Positions 25,602 through 34,355 of a stretch of DNA of 64,000 nt are shown piece by piece. The notes beneath the pieces were generated by a model, which worked only from the letters and a program-made list of their open reading frames with translations, had not been told where the DNA came from and did not search any database. The DNA lies in the NCBI GenBank assembly GCA_040389445.1, contig JAZJZX010000012.1, forward strand, positions 62,001 through 126,000, read 5' to 3'. Position numbers and translations under genes: made by a program. The DNA comes from UBA5189 sp040389445. GTDB lineage: Bacteria > Chloroflexota > Limnocylindria > Limnocylindrales > CSP1-4. Each line of letters begins with the position of its first letter. The stretch's first letter is position 1.

Positions 25602-25628
25602 GCCCCGGGCGACGGCTGGCATTCGACG

Positions 25629-26816
25629 ATGCGCACGCTCCTCCGCAACATCGGCCAGGTCGCAACGGGCGACATCGCGCGTCCGCTCGCCGACGCCGAC
25701 GAGATCGTCGTCGAGGACGGCAGGATCGTCGCCGTCGGGCGAGATCTGTCCAGTGGTCCCGGTGCCAACGCCGATCAGGTCATCGATGCCAACGGAAGCA
25801 CGGCCATCCCCGGCCTGATCGATTCGCATGCCCACCCGGTGTTCGGGGACTTCTCGCCCCGCCAGCGAACCATCGATTTCATCGAATCCGGGCTTCACGG
25901 CGGCGTGACGACGGTGATCTCGGCCGGCGAGGTCCATCTGCCCGGCCGGCCGAAGGACATCGTGGGCCTCAAGGCGCTGGCGATCGTGGCGGTGAAGAGC
26001 TACATGAACTTCCGTCCGGCCGGCGTCAAGGTTCACGCCGGCGCCCCGATCCTCGAGGTCGGGCTCCAGGAGCACGACTTTGCCGAGATGGCCGACGCCG
26101 GAGTCCGGCTGGTGGGGGAGATCGGTCTGGGGAGCGTCAGGACCGGGGCGCAGGCCGCTCCCATGGTCGAGTGGGCGAAACGGCATGGGATGACGGTCAC
26201 GTTCCACACGGGCGGGCCTTCCATTGCCGGATCGAGCGCGATCGGTGCAGATGTCGTGCTGGAGGCGCACCCCCACATCGTCGGCCACATCAACGGCGGG
26301 ACCACGGCCCTGCCTGATGGCGACATCGAGCGTCTGGTCGCATCGGATATGGCCATCGAGATCGTCCAGTGCGGCAACGGGCGCGCGGCGCTCCTCGCGG
26401 TCCGGCTGGCTGCGGAGATCGGCGCCCTGGAGCGCGTGATCCTGGGCAACGACGCGCCGTCGGGAACCGGCGTCCTTCCCCTCGGCATCCTGAGGACCCT
26501 GGCCCACCTCGCATCGCTGGGCGGCATTGCCCCGGAAGTCGCCGTGGCGATGGCCACCGGCAACACGGCGCGCATCCACGGCCTGGATGTCGGGCGGATC
26601 GAGGTCGGCCGCGCAGCCGACATCTGCCTCATGGACGCGCCGATCGGTTCGACCGCCACCAGCGCGCTCGGTGCCCTGGCCCTCGGGGATCTGCCGGGCA
26701 TTTCGATGGTCCTCATCGACGGCATCGTGAAGGTGGGCCGAAGTCGAAACACCGCCCCCGCATCACGAGCGGCCGAGGTCGTCGGTGGCTCCGGGCCTGC
26801 CGAGGCAGGGCACTGA
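25629..26816 (+). CDS. Enamidase-like amidohydrolase
   Basis: 395 residues, amidohydrolase superfamily. The metal-binding start IDSHAHP (about residue 65) lies between two beta-sandwich halves. Long stretches match what I know of Eubacterium barkeri enamidase, which opens 1,4,5,6-tetrahydro-6-oxonicotinate to 2-formylglutarate: PRQRTIDFIESGLHGGVTT, KSYMNFRPAGVKVH, PMVEWAKRHGM, HINGGTTALPDGD, EIVQCGNG, GNDAPSGTGVLPLGILR and SRNTAPASRAA. In E. barkeri the same family uses a Zn2+/Fe2+ site. The substrate here is inferred, not shown. It sits 27 nt after DUF1185 and 4 nt before the LLM gene. Confidence 0.85.
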   Translation: MRTLLRNIGQVATGDIARPLADADEIVVEDGRIVAVGRDLSSGPGANADQVIDANGSTAIPGLIDSHAHPVFGDFSPRQRTIDFIESGLHGGVTTVISAGEVHLPGRPKDIVGLKALAIVAVKSYMNFRPAGVKVHAGAPILEVGLQEHDFAEMADAGVRLVGEIGLGSVRTGAQAAPMVEWAKRHGMTVTFHTGGPSIAGSSAIGADVVLEAHPHIVGHINGGTTALPDGDIERLVASDMAIEIVQCGNGRAALLAVRLAAEIGALERVILGNDAPSGTGVLPLGILRTLAHLASLGGIAPEVAVAMATGNTARIHGLDVGRIEVGRAADICLMDAPIGSTATSALGALALGDLPGISMVLIDGIVKVGRSRNTAPASRAAEVVGGSGPAEAGH

Positions 26817-26820
26817 CCGA

Positions 26821-27804
26821 ATGAAATTCGGTCTCCGGCTCCCGTCCTTCGCCGTGGCCGAGGGCGGTCCGTCACTCGCAGAGATGGGCAACTACCTGCG
26901 GCACGCGGAAGACCTTGGATTCGAAACCGCGATGCTCATCGATCACCTGCTCGTGGCGCCGCCCGCCTATCGCGTCGCGTGGCTCGAGCCCGTCGCGCTC
27001 CTCAGTGCCCTGGCCGGCGTCACACGCACCATGCGCCTCGGAACCATGGTCCTCGTCCTGCCGTTCCGGGATCCCGTGTCGTTCGCCAAGGAGTGGGCGA
27101 CCCTCGACGTGCTGTCGGGTGGCCGCTCGGTCCTCGGGGTGGGCGTCGGCTGGAACGAGGCCGAGTTCGCCGCCCTGCGGATTCCCTATCGCGAGCGCGG
27201 CCGCCGGATGACCGAGATGCTCGAGGCGGTCACGGCGCTGTGGGCCGGCGACAACGTGACCTACCAGGGGCGTCACTACCAGTTCCACGATCTCTCCGTG
27301 TTCCCCAAACCGGTCCAGCGGCCCCACCCGCCGATCTGGATCGGTGGCGGTACGCAGCCGTCCGCCCGGATCTACGGGCAGGACGTTCCTTCGATCGAGC
27401 CCGTGCTCAGGCGGATCGCGAAGTACGCCACGACCTGGGTCCCGCACTCCTCGGCGACGGCGGAGATGGTGGCCGAGGACTGGGCCGCGATCAGCGCCTT
27501 CATGGTCGAGCTCGGACGCCAGCCCTCGGAGCTGTCGAGGGTCTACTCGAACTTCGTCCACGTGCTGCGGCCGGGTCAGAAGCCGGCGGACGCGGCCAAG
27601 TATTTCTCCGTGTATTCGGGCATGGATCTCGACTACTGGCAGCAGTACTACCTGCTCGGTGAGGCCGAGGAGGTCGCCCAGAAGATCCGTGCCAAGGTCG
27701 CTGCCCTGGGCGGCGCTGATCACCTGGTGCTCAACCCGCTCGATTGGGATCCGGCCAACCTCGAGCTCCTCGCGGAGCATGTCCTGCCGCTGGTCCAGGC
27801 GTAG
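26821..27804 (+). CDS. LLM-class flavin/F420 oxidoreductase
   Basis: 327 residues, luciferase-like TIM barrel. Family signs are the N-terminal MKFGLRLPSF, the SGGRSVLGVGVGWNEAEFAAL segment, PHPPIWIGGGT and the C-terminal GEAEEVAQKIRAKV. The group contains both F420H2-dependent reductases and FMN monooxygenases; I cannot decide from sequence reading. Between an enamidase-like enzyme and a molybdenum hydroxylase, a reductase acting on a hydroxylated ring is a reasonable guess. Confidence 0.82.
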   Translation: MKFGLRLPSFAVAEGGPSLAEMGNYLRHAEDLGFETAMLIDHLLVAPPAYRVAWLEPVALLSALAGVTRTMRLGTMVLVLPFRDPVSFAKEWATLDVLSGGRSVLGVGVGWNEAEFAALRIPYRERGRRMTEMLEAVTALWAGDNVTYQGRHYQFHDLSVFPKPVQRPHPPIWIGGGTQPSARIYGQDVPSIEPVLRRIAKYATTWVPHSSATAEMVAEDWAAISAFMVELGRQPSELSRVYSNFVHVLRPGQKPADAAKYFSVYSGMDLDYWQQYYLLGEAEEVAQKIRAKVAALGGADHLVLNPLDWDPANLELLAEHVLPLVQA

Positions 27805-27818
27805 CGTCCAGGTTCGCC

Positions 27819-28676
27819 ATGGGCAGCTACCTGCGTCCGACCAGTCTTCCCGAAGCCCTCGAGGCCCTGGGCGCAGGCCTCGACGAAGGCCGACCCCGGG
27901 TCATCGTGGCCGGGGCGACGGACCACTTTCCGGCCCGGGTGGGACGGGTCGCGGACGAGGACGTCCTCGATGTCAGCGCGCTGGCCGACCTCCGCGGCAT
28001 CCGCGCGATCGACGGGGGATGGTGGATCCCGGCTCTCGCCACCTGGGCCGACGTCATCGACGGCAACCTGCCACCCCTCCTGGACGGGCTCCGCCTGGCG
28101 GCGGGTGCGGTCGGGGGTCGCCAGATCCAGAACCGCGGGACGGTGGTCGGCAACCTCGTCAATGCGTCCCCGGCGGCGGACGGAACGCCGAACCTGCTCG
28201 TGCTCGATGCCGTCGTGACGGTTGCATCTCGGCGCGGCGAGCGTCGCATTCCCGTGCGGCGGTTCGTGACCGGAAACCGATCCACCGTTCGAGCGGCCGA
28301 TGAGCTGGTCACCGGCCTCTTCATCCCGGCAGCCACGGGTGGCCCGACCGCGCGTTCCACCTTTCTGAAGCTCGGCTCGCGGGCCTATCTGGTCATCTCC
28401 ATCGCGATGGTGGCCGCGCTGCTCGTCGTTGACGACGCTCGGCGGATCGTCGAGGCGCGCGTCGCCGTGGGGGCCTGTTCGCCGGTCGCGCAGCGGTTGG
28501 CCGCGCTCGAGGGCGTCCTCGCAGGCCGGGCCGCCGAGCCCGGCATCGGGACGGCCGTCCTGCCCGACCACCTCATGGGTCTGACGCCGATCGACGATGT
28601 TCGGGGCAGCGCTGCCTATCGGCTCGACGCTGCGATGACCCTGGTCCGCCGCGCCCTCGAAGGGCTCGTCGCATGA
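27819..28676 (+). CDS. FAD-binding subunit of a molybdenum hydroxylase
   Basis: 285 residues, the FAD-binding PCMH-type medium subunit of the xanthine dehydrogenase/CO dehydrogenase family. Typical are IVAGATDHFPARVGR, GGRQIQNRGTVVGNLVNASPAADG (FAD-binding loop) and the C-terminal CO_deh_flav_C region. It transfers electrons from the Fe-S clusters to the acceptor. It overlaps the next gene by 4 bp. The size and gene order recall the FAD partner of the fused E. coli XdhD. Confidence 0.88.
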   Translation: MGSYLRPTSLPEALEALGAGLDEGRPRVIVAGATDHFPARVGRVADEDVLDVSALADLRGIRAIDGGWWIPALATWADVIDGNLPPLLDGLRLAAGAVGGRQIQNRGTVVGNLVNASPAADGTPNLLVLDAVVTVASRRGERRIPVRRFVTGNRSTVRAADELVTGLFIPAATGGPTARSTFLKLGSRAYLVISIAMVAALLVVDDARRIVEARVAVGACSPVAQRLAALEGVLAGRAAEPGIGTAVLPDHLMGLTPIDDVRGSAAYRLDAAMTLVRRALEGLVA

Positions 28677-31531
28677 CCGCCTGGGTCAGCTTCCGGGTGA
28701 ACGGCGCGCAGGTGGATGTGGAAACGGATCCGATGCGCCGCCTTGCGGATGTCCTCCGGGACGATCTCGGGCTCACCGGAACCAAGATCGGCTGCAACGC
28801 GGGCGACTGCGGAGCGTGCACGGTGCGCCTCGACGGCCGCCAGGTCTGCGCCTGCCTGGTGCCCGTTGCGCAGGCGGCTGGCACCGAGGTCCTCACGGTT
28901 GAGGGCCTCGGCTCGAAGGGCGCTGGTCCGGGACGGGCCAGCGAGGTCGCGCCTCGCGAATTCGGCGATCTCGGCGATCTCCAGCGCGCCTTCCTCGATG
29001 CAGGCGCGGCTCAATGCGGCATCTGCACTCCCGGCATGCTCATGGCGGCCGACGACCTGCTGTCTCGGTCGCCCAACCCATCCGAACCCGAGATCCTTGA
29101 TGGTCTCGGAGGCGTCCTGTGCCGATGTACCGGCTATCGCAAGATCCTCGAGGCTGTTTCTGCGGTGGCGTCCCGGGCTCGTGGCCCCGAGACGCGCGGC
29201 CCCGAGACGCGCGGCCCCGGTGCGCGTGGCCCCGAAGCCGAGGCCGCCCCCGGGTCCGCGGTCGGAACGCGCATGGCGAAGGTCGATGGACTTGAGCGCG
29301 TCACCGGGAGCGCGATCTACGGTGCCGATCAAGCGCCGGAGGCGTTCCTCGTGGTTCGCGCCGTGCGATCGCCCCATGCCCGAGCCCGGTTCACACTCGG
29401 GGACATGGCGCCGCTCCATGAACGCTTTCCAGGTCTTGTTCGGGTCCTCACCGCTGCCGACATCCCCGGCCAGAACCGGTACGGGATCTATGCGACCGGC
29501 AAGGATCAGCCCGCGCTCGCGGATCGGGAAGTTCGCCATCGGGGTGAGGCGGTGGCCGCGCTGGTCGGTGACGCGGCGACGATCGACGCCATCGCCGATC
29601 TGGACGTCCCCATCGCATGGGAGCCGCTCCGGGCGATCCCGGACATGGAGGCGGCCGCCGCCTCGGCGGCTCCGCTTCTGCACGACCATGCACTGTCGAA
29701 CGTGCTTGTCAGCGGACGGGTCGTCCGCGGGGACGTCGAAGCAGCTCTCGCACGATCGGCCGTCACTGCCGAGGTAACGGTCGAGACCACGTTCGTGGAG
29801 CACGCCTACATCGAACCCGAGGCAGGCTCGGCTCGTCGGGTCGGGGATCGGATCGAACTCTTCGTGAGCACCCAGACCCCGTACATGGATCGGGACGAGG
29901 TCGCTCTGATCCTCGGGATCCGGCCCGACCAGGTGCGAATCATTCCGAGTGCCGTCGGCGGGGGCTTTGGTGGAAAGCTGGACCTGTCCGTCCATCCCCT
30001 CATCGCGACCGCCGCGTGGCTGCTGGACCGTCCGGTGCGCGCCGTCTGGACTCGACCCGAATCCATGGCCGCAAGTTCCAAACGCCATCCGGCACGGATC
30101 CGGGCCGCCGCCGGGGCGGATGCCGACGGGCGGCTCTCCGGTCTGCGCTTCCACGGCGACTTCGACACCGGCGCATACGCGTCCTGGGGGCCCACGGTTG
30201 CCAATCGGGTACCCGTGCATGCGATGGGCCCCTACGCCATCCCGGCCGTGCTCGCGACGACTCGGGCAATCCATACCAACAACCCGCCGGCCGGTGCGTT
30301 CCGCGGTTTCGGTGTTCCCCAGGCCGCGATTGCGCACGAGGCGCTCATGGACGATCTCGCCGCCCAGCTGGGCATCGATGCTTTGGAATTCCGCCATTCC
30401 AACGCGCTCCGCTCGGGTTCGATCACGGCGACCGGTCAGGTGCTGCGGGCAAGCGTCGGACTGGCGGCGTGCCTCGACGCGCTCCGACCGCACTGGGCGG
30501 AGATGCGCGCCGCAGCCGATGTCTGGAACGCCGAAGGGGCGTCGGCGCAGCGGCCGACGCGTCGCGGCGTGGGGATCGGGGCCATGTGGTACGGGGTCGG
30601 CAACACCTCGCTGACGAACCCGTCGACGATGGAAATCGGGATCGACCATGACGGATCCGTCACGCTGTACTCCGGCGCCGTGGATATCGGGCAGGGCGCA
30701 TCGACGGTCCTGGTCCAGATTGCCGCCGACGCGCTCGGGGTGCCGGCGGCAACGATCAACCTGGTCTCGGGCGACACGGACCGCACGGCGGATGCGGGCA
30801 AGTCATCGGCGAGCCGTCAGACGTTCGTGTCCGGCAATGCCGCGAGACTGGCCGGCGCGGACCTCCGGGCACAGCTCCTGCGGCTCGCCGAGGCCGGTGA
30901 CCAGGCCACCATCGCGCTCGGGAACGGTCGCGCCACGGTGACCGAGGCCGGCGGTCCGGCGGTCACGATCGACCTCGCCGAGCTTGCGGCGGTCCCCGGG
31001 ACGGACCTGACGGCCGCACCCGTCCTCCTGGGCCGAGGCTTCTTCGATCCGACGACGACACCGCTCGATGCCGATGGGCAAGGGGACCCATACGCGACGT
31101 ATGCCTTCGGGGCCCAGGTCGCGGAGGTCGAGGTTGACCTGGAGCTCGGAACAACCCGCGTGCTCAGGGTCGTCGCGGCGCACGACCTCGGGCGGGCGAT
31201 CAACCCCACCCAGGTCGAGGGGCAGATCCAGGGCGGGATCGCCCAGGGTCTCGGATTCGCGCTGATGGAGGCGTACCTCCCCGGACGGACCGAGAATCTC
31301 CATGACTACCTGGTCCCGACGGTCGGCGACATCCCCCCGATCGAGTGCCTGCTCATCGAGGATGCCGAGCCGGCCGGCCCGTACGGCGCGAAGGGAGTGG
31401 GGGAGCCGGCGCTGGTCCCGACCGCCCCGGCGATTCTGGGTGCCATCCATCACGCAACAGGGGCACGGATCACCACCGTGCCCGCTACGCCTGACCGCGT
31501 CCGCAGCGCGATCCAGGCCAGGAACCGGTAG
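28673..31531 (+). CDS. Fused [2Fe-2S]-molybdopterin hydroxylase (XdhD-like)
   Basis: 952 residues. Residues 1-165 carry two [2Fe-2S] sites (C41, C46, C49 and C61; then CGICTPG and CRCTGY). After a repetitive Arg/Gly/Pro linker come the aldehyde oxidase/xanthine dehydrogenase large-subunit domains. The catalytic glutamate lies in GAKGVGEPALVPTAPAI near the C-terminus, and GGFGGK and RGFGVPQ are cofactor/substrate loops. E. coli XdhD has the same fusion and a similar length. It hydroxylates a ring or aldehyde carbon with water; the substrate is unknown and nicotinate-like compounds are favoured by context. Confidence 0.88.
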   Translation: MTAWVSFRVNGAQVDVETDPMRRLADVLRDDLGLTGTKIGCNAGDCGACTVRLDGRQVCACLVPVAQAAGTEVLTVEGLGSKGAGPGRASEVAPREFGDLGDLQRAFLDAGAAQCGICTPGMLMAADDLLSRSPNPSEPEILDGLGGVLCRCTGYRKILEAVSAVASRARGPETRGPETRGPGARGPEAEAAPGSAVGTRMAKVDGLERVTGSAIYGADQAPEAFLVVRAVRSPHARARFTLGDMAPLHERFPGLVRVLTAADIPGQNRYGIYATGKDQPALADREVRHRGEAVAALVGDAATIDAIADLDVPIAWEPLRAIPDMEAAAASAAPLLHDHALSNVLVSGRVVRGDVEAALARSAVTAEVTVETTFVEHAYIEPEAGSARRVGDRIELFVSTQTPYMDRDEVALILGIRPDQVRIIPSAVGGGFGGKLDLSVHPLIATAAWLLDRPVRAVWTRPESMAASSKRHPARIRAAAGADADGRLSGLRFHGDFDTGAYASWGPTVANRVPVHAMGPYAIPAVLATTRAIHTNNPPAGAFRGFGVPQAAIAHEALMDDLAAQLGIDALEFRHSNALRSGSITATGQVLRASVGLAACLDALRPHWAEMRAAADVWNAEGASAQRPTRRGVGIGAMWYGVGNTSLTNPSTMEIGIDHDGSVTLYSGAVDIGQGASTVLVQIAADALGVPAATINLVSGDTDRTADAGKSSASRQTFVSGNAARLAGADLRAQLLRLAEAGDQATIALGNGRATVTEAGGPAVTIDLAELAAVPGTDLTAAPVLLGRGFFDPTTTPLDADGQGDPYATYAFGAQVAEVEVDLELGTTRVLRVVAAHDLGRAINPTQVEGQIQGGIAQGLGFALMEAYLPGRTENLHDYLVPTVGDIPPIECLLIEDAEPAGPYGAKGVGEPALVPTAPAILGAIHHATGARITTVPATPDRVRSAIQARNR
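29182..29240 (+). repeat. Degenerate 15-bp tandem repeats in the interdomain linker
   Basis: Units close to GGCCCCGAGACGCGC recur four times and encode repeated RGPET/RGPGA residues between the Fe-S and molybdenum domains. The linker length may therefore vary by slippage. Confidence 0.75.
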
Positions 31532-31572
31532 CCGCACCTGACGGTCTGCCGATGCCGGGCAGGACGATCGGC

Positions 31573-31578
31573 TAGGGT
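31573..31578 (+). promoter_or_regulatory. -10 box for the lipoprotein gene
   Basis: TAGGGT predicts +1 near 31585, leaving a leader of about 29 nt with GGGAG before the ATG at 31614. A TTG at 31587 is in frame but has no site. Confidence 0.35.
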
Positions 31579-31613
31579 ACAAGCCGTTGCGAGCTGGGTA
31601 CCCTCTGGGAGCA

Positions 31614-32240
31614 ATGTTCGCTGCATCGTTCGTCGGGCCGCCCCCCGCTGCGAGGCGCTCGCTCGTTGCGGTGCTCGCCGTAGCCGCGCTCGCGGGAGCG
31701 TGCGGTGGCGAGAGCGCAACCGTCGGGACCCAGGAGACAACGCCGCCACCGTCCGCCGGGCAGTCGGCCAGCCCCGCCGCCACGGTTGATCGCACGGTCG
31801 CGCCAACGGCCTCTCCGGGCCTGGGTCCGTGTGACAGCGGCGCCCTGATGAGCCGCGTCACGCGGTGGGACGGCGCTGCGGGCTCGCGCATCGGCACTGT
31901 CGAGCTGGTCAACATCGGTACGAGCACGTGCGTGGTGTTCGTGCTCGCGCGCCCGCAACTCGTTGACGGTACCGGTTCAATCCTGATCGACGGAAGCCAG
32001 CCGGCTGCGCTGAAGACCGTGGAGATCATTCCGGGCGGGATCGTGACGGCTGCTGTCCAGGTCTCGAACTACTGCGGCCCCGGGCCGGTGCCACCGGTCA
32101 CGGTGGCCTTCGTCCTCCCTGACGGCCTCGGTCGCGTCGTTGCCGCCCCGCTGTCCACGACCGACACGGGCGGGCTGCCGCCGTGCAATGGGCCGGCGGG
32201 CTCGCCGGGGACCATCGGCATGCAGCCGTGGGCGCCGTGA
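31614..32240 (+). CDS. Secreted lipoprotein with DUF4232-like domain
   Basis: 208 residues. A basic N-terminus and hydrophobic run end in the lipobox LAGAC. A Thr/Ser/Pro-rich spacer follows, then a domain with paired cysteines and the DUF4232-type pattern (GTVELVNIGTSTCVVF). It is expected to be anchored outside the membrane; the function is unknown. Its stop overlaps the GTG of the GH25 gene. Confidence 0.75.
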   Translation: MFAASFVGPPPAARRSLVAVLAVAALAGACGGESATVGTQETTPPPSAGQSASPAATVDRTVAPTASPGLGPCDSGALMSRVTRWDGAAGSRIGTVELVNIGTSTCVVFVLARPQLVDGTGSILIDGSQPAALKTVEIIPGGIVTAAVQVSNYCGPGPVPPVTVAFVLPDGLGRVVAAPLSTTDTGGLPPCNGPAGSPGTIGMQPWAP

Positions 32241-34210
32241 ACGCTGCGTCCAGCCGCCGCCTGCGCAGGCATTGGCGGGCGGGGGCGCTCGCGCTGCTCC
32301 TCGCCATGACCGTCTTGCCGTTCGGAGCTCCCGCCACGCAGGCGGCGAGCACGGACCTGGCCACGAACTGCGGCGTCAGCCTGAGAACCGAGGCATCGAC
32401 GGCCAGCCCGGCGCTCACGATCCTGCCGACAGGCTCGGTGGTCACGTGGACGGAGACGGTGCCCGGCAGTTCGTGGTCGGCAACGTGCGGCTCCCTGGTA
32501 ACCGGATCAAGTTGGTATGCGATCACGGCGGTGAACGGGCAGTCCGTTTCCTCCCTCTACGGTGCTCCGGTGGCCTATGCCGCGACTGGCCTGTTCCGCC
32601 CGGCCGACGGGACGGAGTTTCTCGAGGGCGTGGATGTTTCCCGATGGCAGGGACCCATTGACTTCGTGGCGGTCCGGAGCGCGGGAAAGCGCTTCGTGAT
32701 CGCAAAGGCGACTGAGGGAATCGGGTTTCTCGACCCGGCGTACCAGACGAACAAGGCTGGTGCCGGCGCCGCCGGTCTGGCCGTCACCGCGTATCACTTC
32801 GCGCGTCCCGACCTGAACCCGGCGAATCCGCAGGGCGAGGCCGACTGGTTCGTCGACAGCCTGGGTCTGGTCCCGGGAATGCTCGTGCCCGCGCTCGATC
32901 TGGAGGTGGCGGGGACGCTGGGTACCGCCGAACTGCAGGCCTGGGTCCAGGGCTGGCTTGACCGCGTCTACGCGCGGACGGGCGTCCGGGCAATGATCTA
33001 CGCGAGCCCTTCGTTCTGGAAGAAGTATCTCGCGGACACGACAGCGTTCGCGGATCAGGGGTACTCGATCCTGTGGGTCGCCCATTGGTTCGTGGCAGGC
33101 CCCACGGTACCGGCGCGCAATTGGTCGAATCGGGGATGGACCTACTGGCAATACAGCAACTGCGGATCCGTCCCGGGCATCAGTGGGTGCGTGGACCTCG
33201 ACCGCTACAACGGCAGCGACCTGACGCCGGTGACCTACGGCGCCGACTTCGCCGTGTCGGCGTCGCCGGCGTCGGCCAGCGTGGTCGCAGGCGCCGCAAC
33301 GGCGTTGACGCTGAACTTCGCCCGGACATTCGTCACGACGCCGATCCAGGTGACCGTCACGGGCCTGCCTGCCGGCTCGACCGCGGCCCTGAGTGCATCA
33401 CCCGTCACCGGTTCGTCGACGACGCTGACAGTGGCGACGACGCGCTCCGGCACCCCGACGCCCGTTGGAAGCTTCCCCCTGACGATCACGGCCACGAGTG
33501 GTGCCTTGACGCGAACGACTTCATTCACCTTGACGGTCGTCGACGCCTCAGCTCCGGTCGTCCGGGCCCCCGTCTACCGTCTCGTCTACCCGGCACGGCT
33601 GAGCGGCTCGCTCCCCGTTCGGATCGAGTGGTCCGCGGCCGATCCGGACGGCATCAGCGCCTACGGCGTGCAGCGCCAGACGGCCGGCGGATCGTGGCAG
33701 GACGTAGCGTTGCCGTCGACGACGTCGACGTCGCTGACGCAATCGATGTCCGTGGGCACGCCCTATCGATACGCCGCACGGGCCGCCGACGGCGCGGGAA
33801 ATCTGAGCGACTGGACACCTGGATCAACGGCATCGGTCCTCGTGGCCGAGCAGACGAGTGCATCGATCGCGTATTCGGGAACCTGGAGGACGGCGACATC
33901 GAGGTACGCGTCGGGCGGCAGCCTCAAGTACGCGACGAGATACGGCGCGTCGGCCACCTACACGTTTACGGGTTCGGGCGTTGCCTGGCTGGCGTACCGC
34001 GGACCCAACCGGGGGTCGGCGCGGGTCTATGTCGACGGCGTCTACAGGAAGACCGTCAACCTCTACTCGTCTTCGTACGTATCCAGGCAGGTCGTATTCG
34101 CCTACAACTGGGCCTCGAGCGGGGCACACAAGATCAAGGTCGTGGCACTCGGCACCGCGGGCCACCCCCGGGTTGACGTGGATGCCTTCCTTCGACTGAC
34201 GATCCAGTAG
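32237..34210 (+). CDS. Secreted GH25 lysozyme with SH3-like and Ig/FnIII-type domains
   Basis: 657 residues from the GTG at 32237, which overlaps the lipoprotein stop. A signal peptide with a basic start (RRLRRHWRAG) is cleaved near ATQA-A. An SH3b-like segment (about 45-115) precedes the GH25 muramidase domain (about 125-335) with DVSRWQG, VIAKATEG, the catalytic LDLEV and WTYWQYS. The C-terminal third is beta-rich: an Ig-like region, a fibronectin-III-like region and a final carbohydrate-binding-like domain. It should cleave peptidoglycan outside the cell. Confidence 0.87.
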   Translation: MNAASSRRLRRHWRAGALALLLAMTVLPFGAPATQAASTDLATNCGVSLRTEASTASPALTILPTGSVVTWTETVPGSSWSATCGSLVTGSSWYAITAVNGQSVSSLYGAPVAYAATGLFRPADGTEFLEGVDVSRWQGPIDFVAVRSAGKRFVIAKATEGIGFLDPAYQTNKAGAGAAGLAVTAYHFARPDLNPANPQGEADWFVDSLGLVPGMLVPALDLEVAGTLGTAELQAWVQGWLDRVYARTGVRAMIYASPSFWKKYLADTTAFADQGYSILWVAHWFVAGPTVPARNWSNRGWTYWQYSNCGSVPGISGCVDLDRYNGSDLTPVTYGADFAVSASPASASVVAGAATALTLNFARTFVTTPIQVTVTGLPAGSTAALSASPVTGSSTTLTVATTRSGTPTPVGSFPLTITATSGALTRTTSFTLTVVDASAPVVRAPVYRLVYPARLSGSLPVRIEWSAADPDGISAYGVQRQTAGGSWQDVALPSTTSTSLTQSMSVGTPYRYAARAADGAGNLSDWTPGSTASVLVAEQTSASIAYSGTWRTATSRYASGGSLKYATRYGASATYTFTGSGVAWLAYRGPNRGSARVYVDGVYRKTVNLYSSSYVSRQVVFAYNWASSGAHKIKVVALGTAGHPRVDVDAFLRLTIQ

Positions 34211-34343
34211 CGGCAGAACGCCGTCGCTCTCCCCGACCGCGGCCCGGTAGTGCCGTGCGGATCGGCATCACCCGCGCCCGGCCCGCGCGTGGGTCCGCCG
34301 ACATCGCGACCGGTATCGGACGCCGAATTCCAGCGAGATCGGG

Positions 34344-34349
34344 CACACT
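34344..34349 (+). promoter_or_regulatory. -10-like box, predicted leaderless start of nucleoside hydrolase
   Basis: CACACT is exactly 6 nt before the ATG at 34356. It departs from TANNNT in the first base. Confidence 0.35.
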
Positions 34350-34355
34350 GCATCG

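Noticed and set aside
24456..26579. Long minus-strand open frame opposite the enamidase
   Set aside because: Antisense shadow of the real enamidase gene; no family motifs.
28616..30649. Minus-strand open frame opposite the molybdenum hydroxylase
   Set aside because: Composition bias and clear motifs on the plus strand show it is a shadow.
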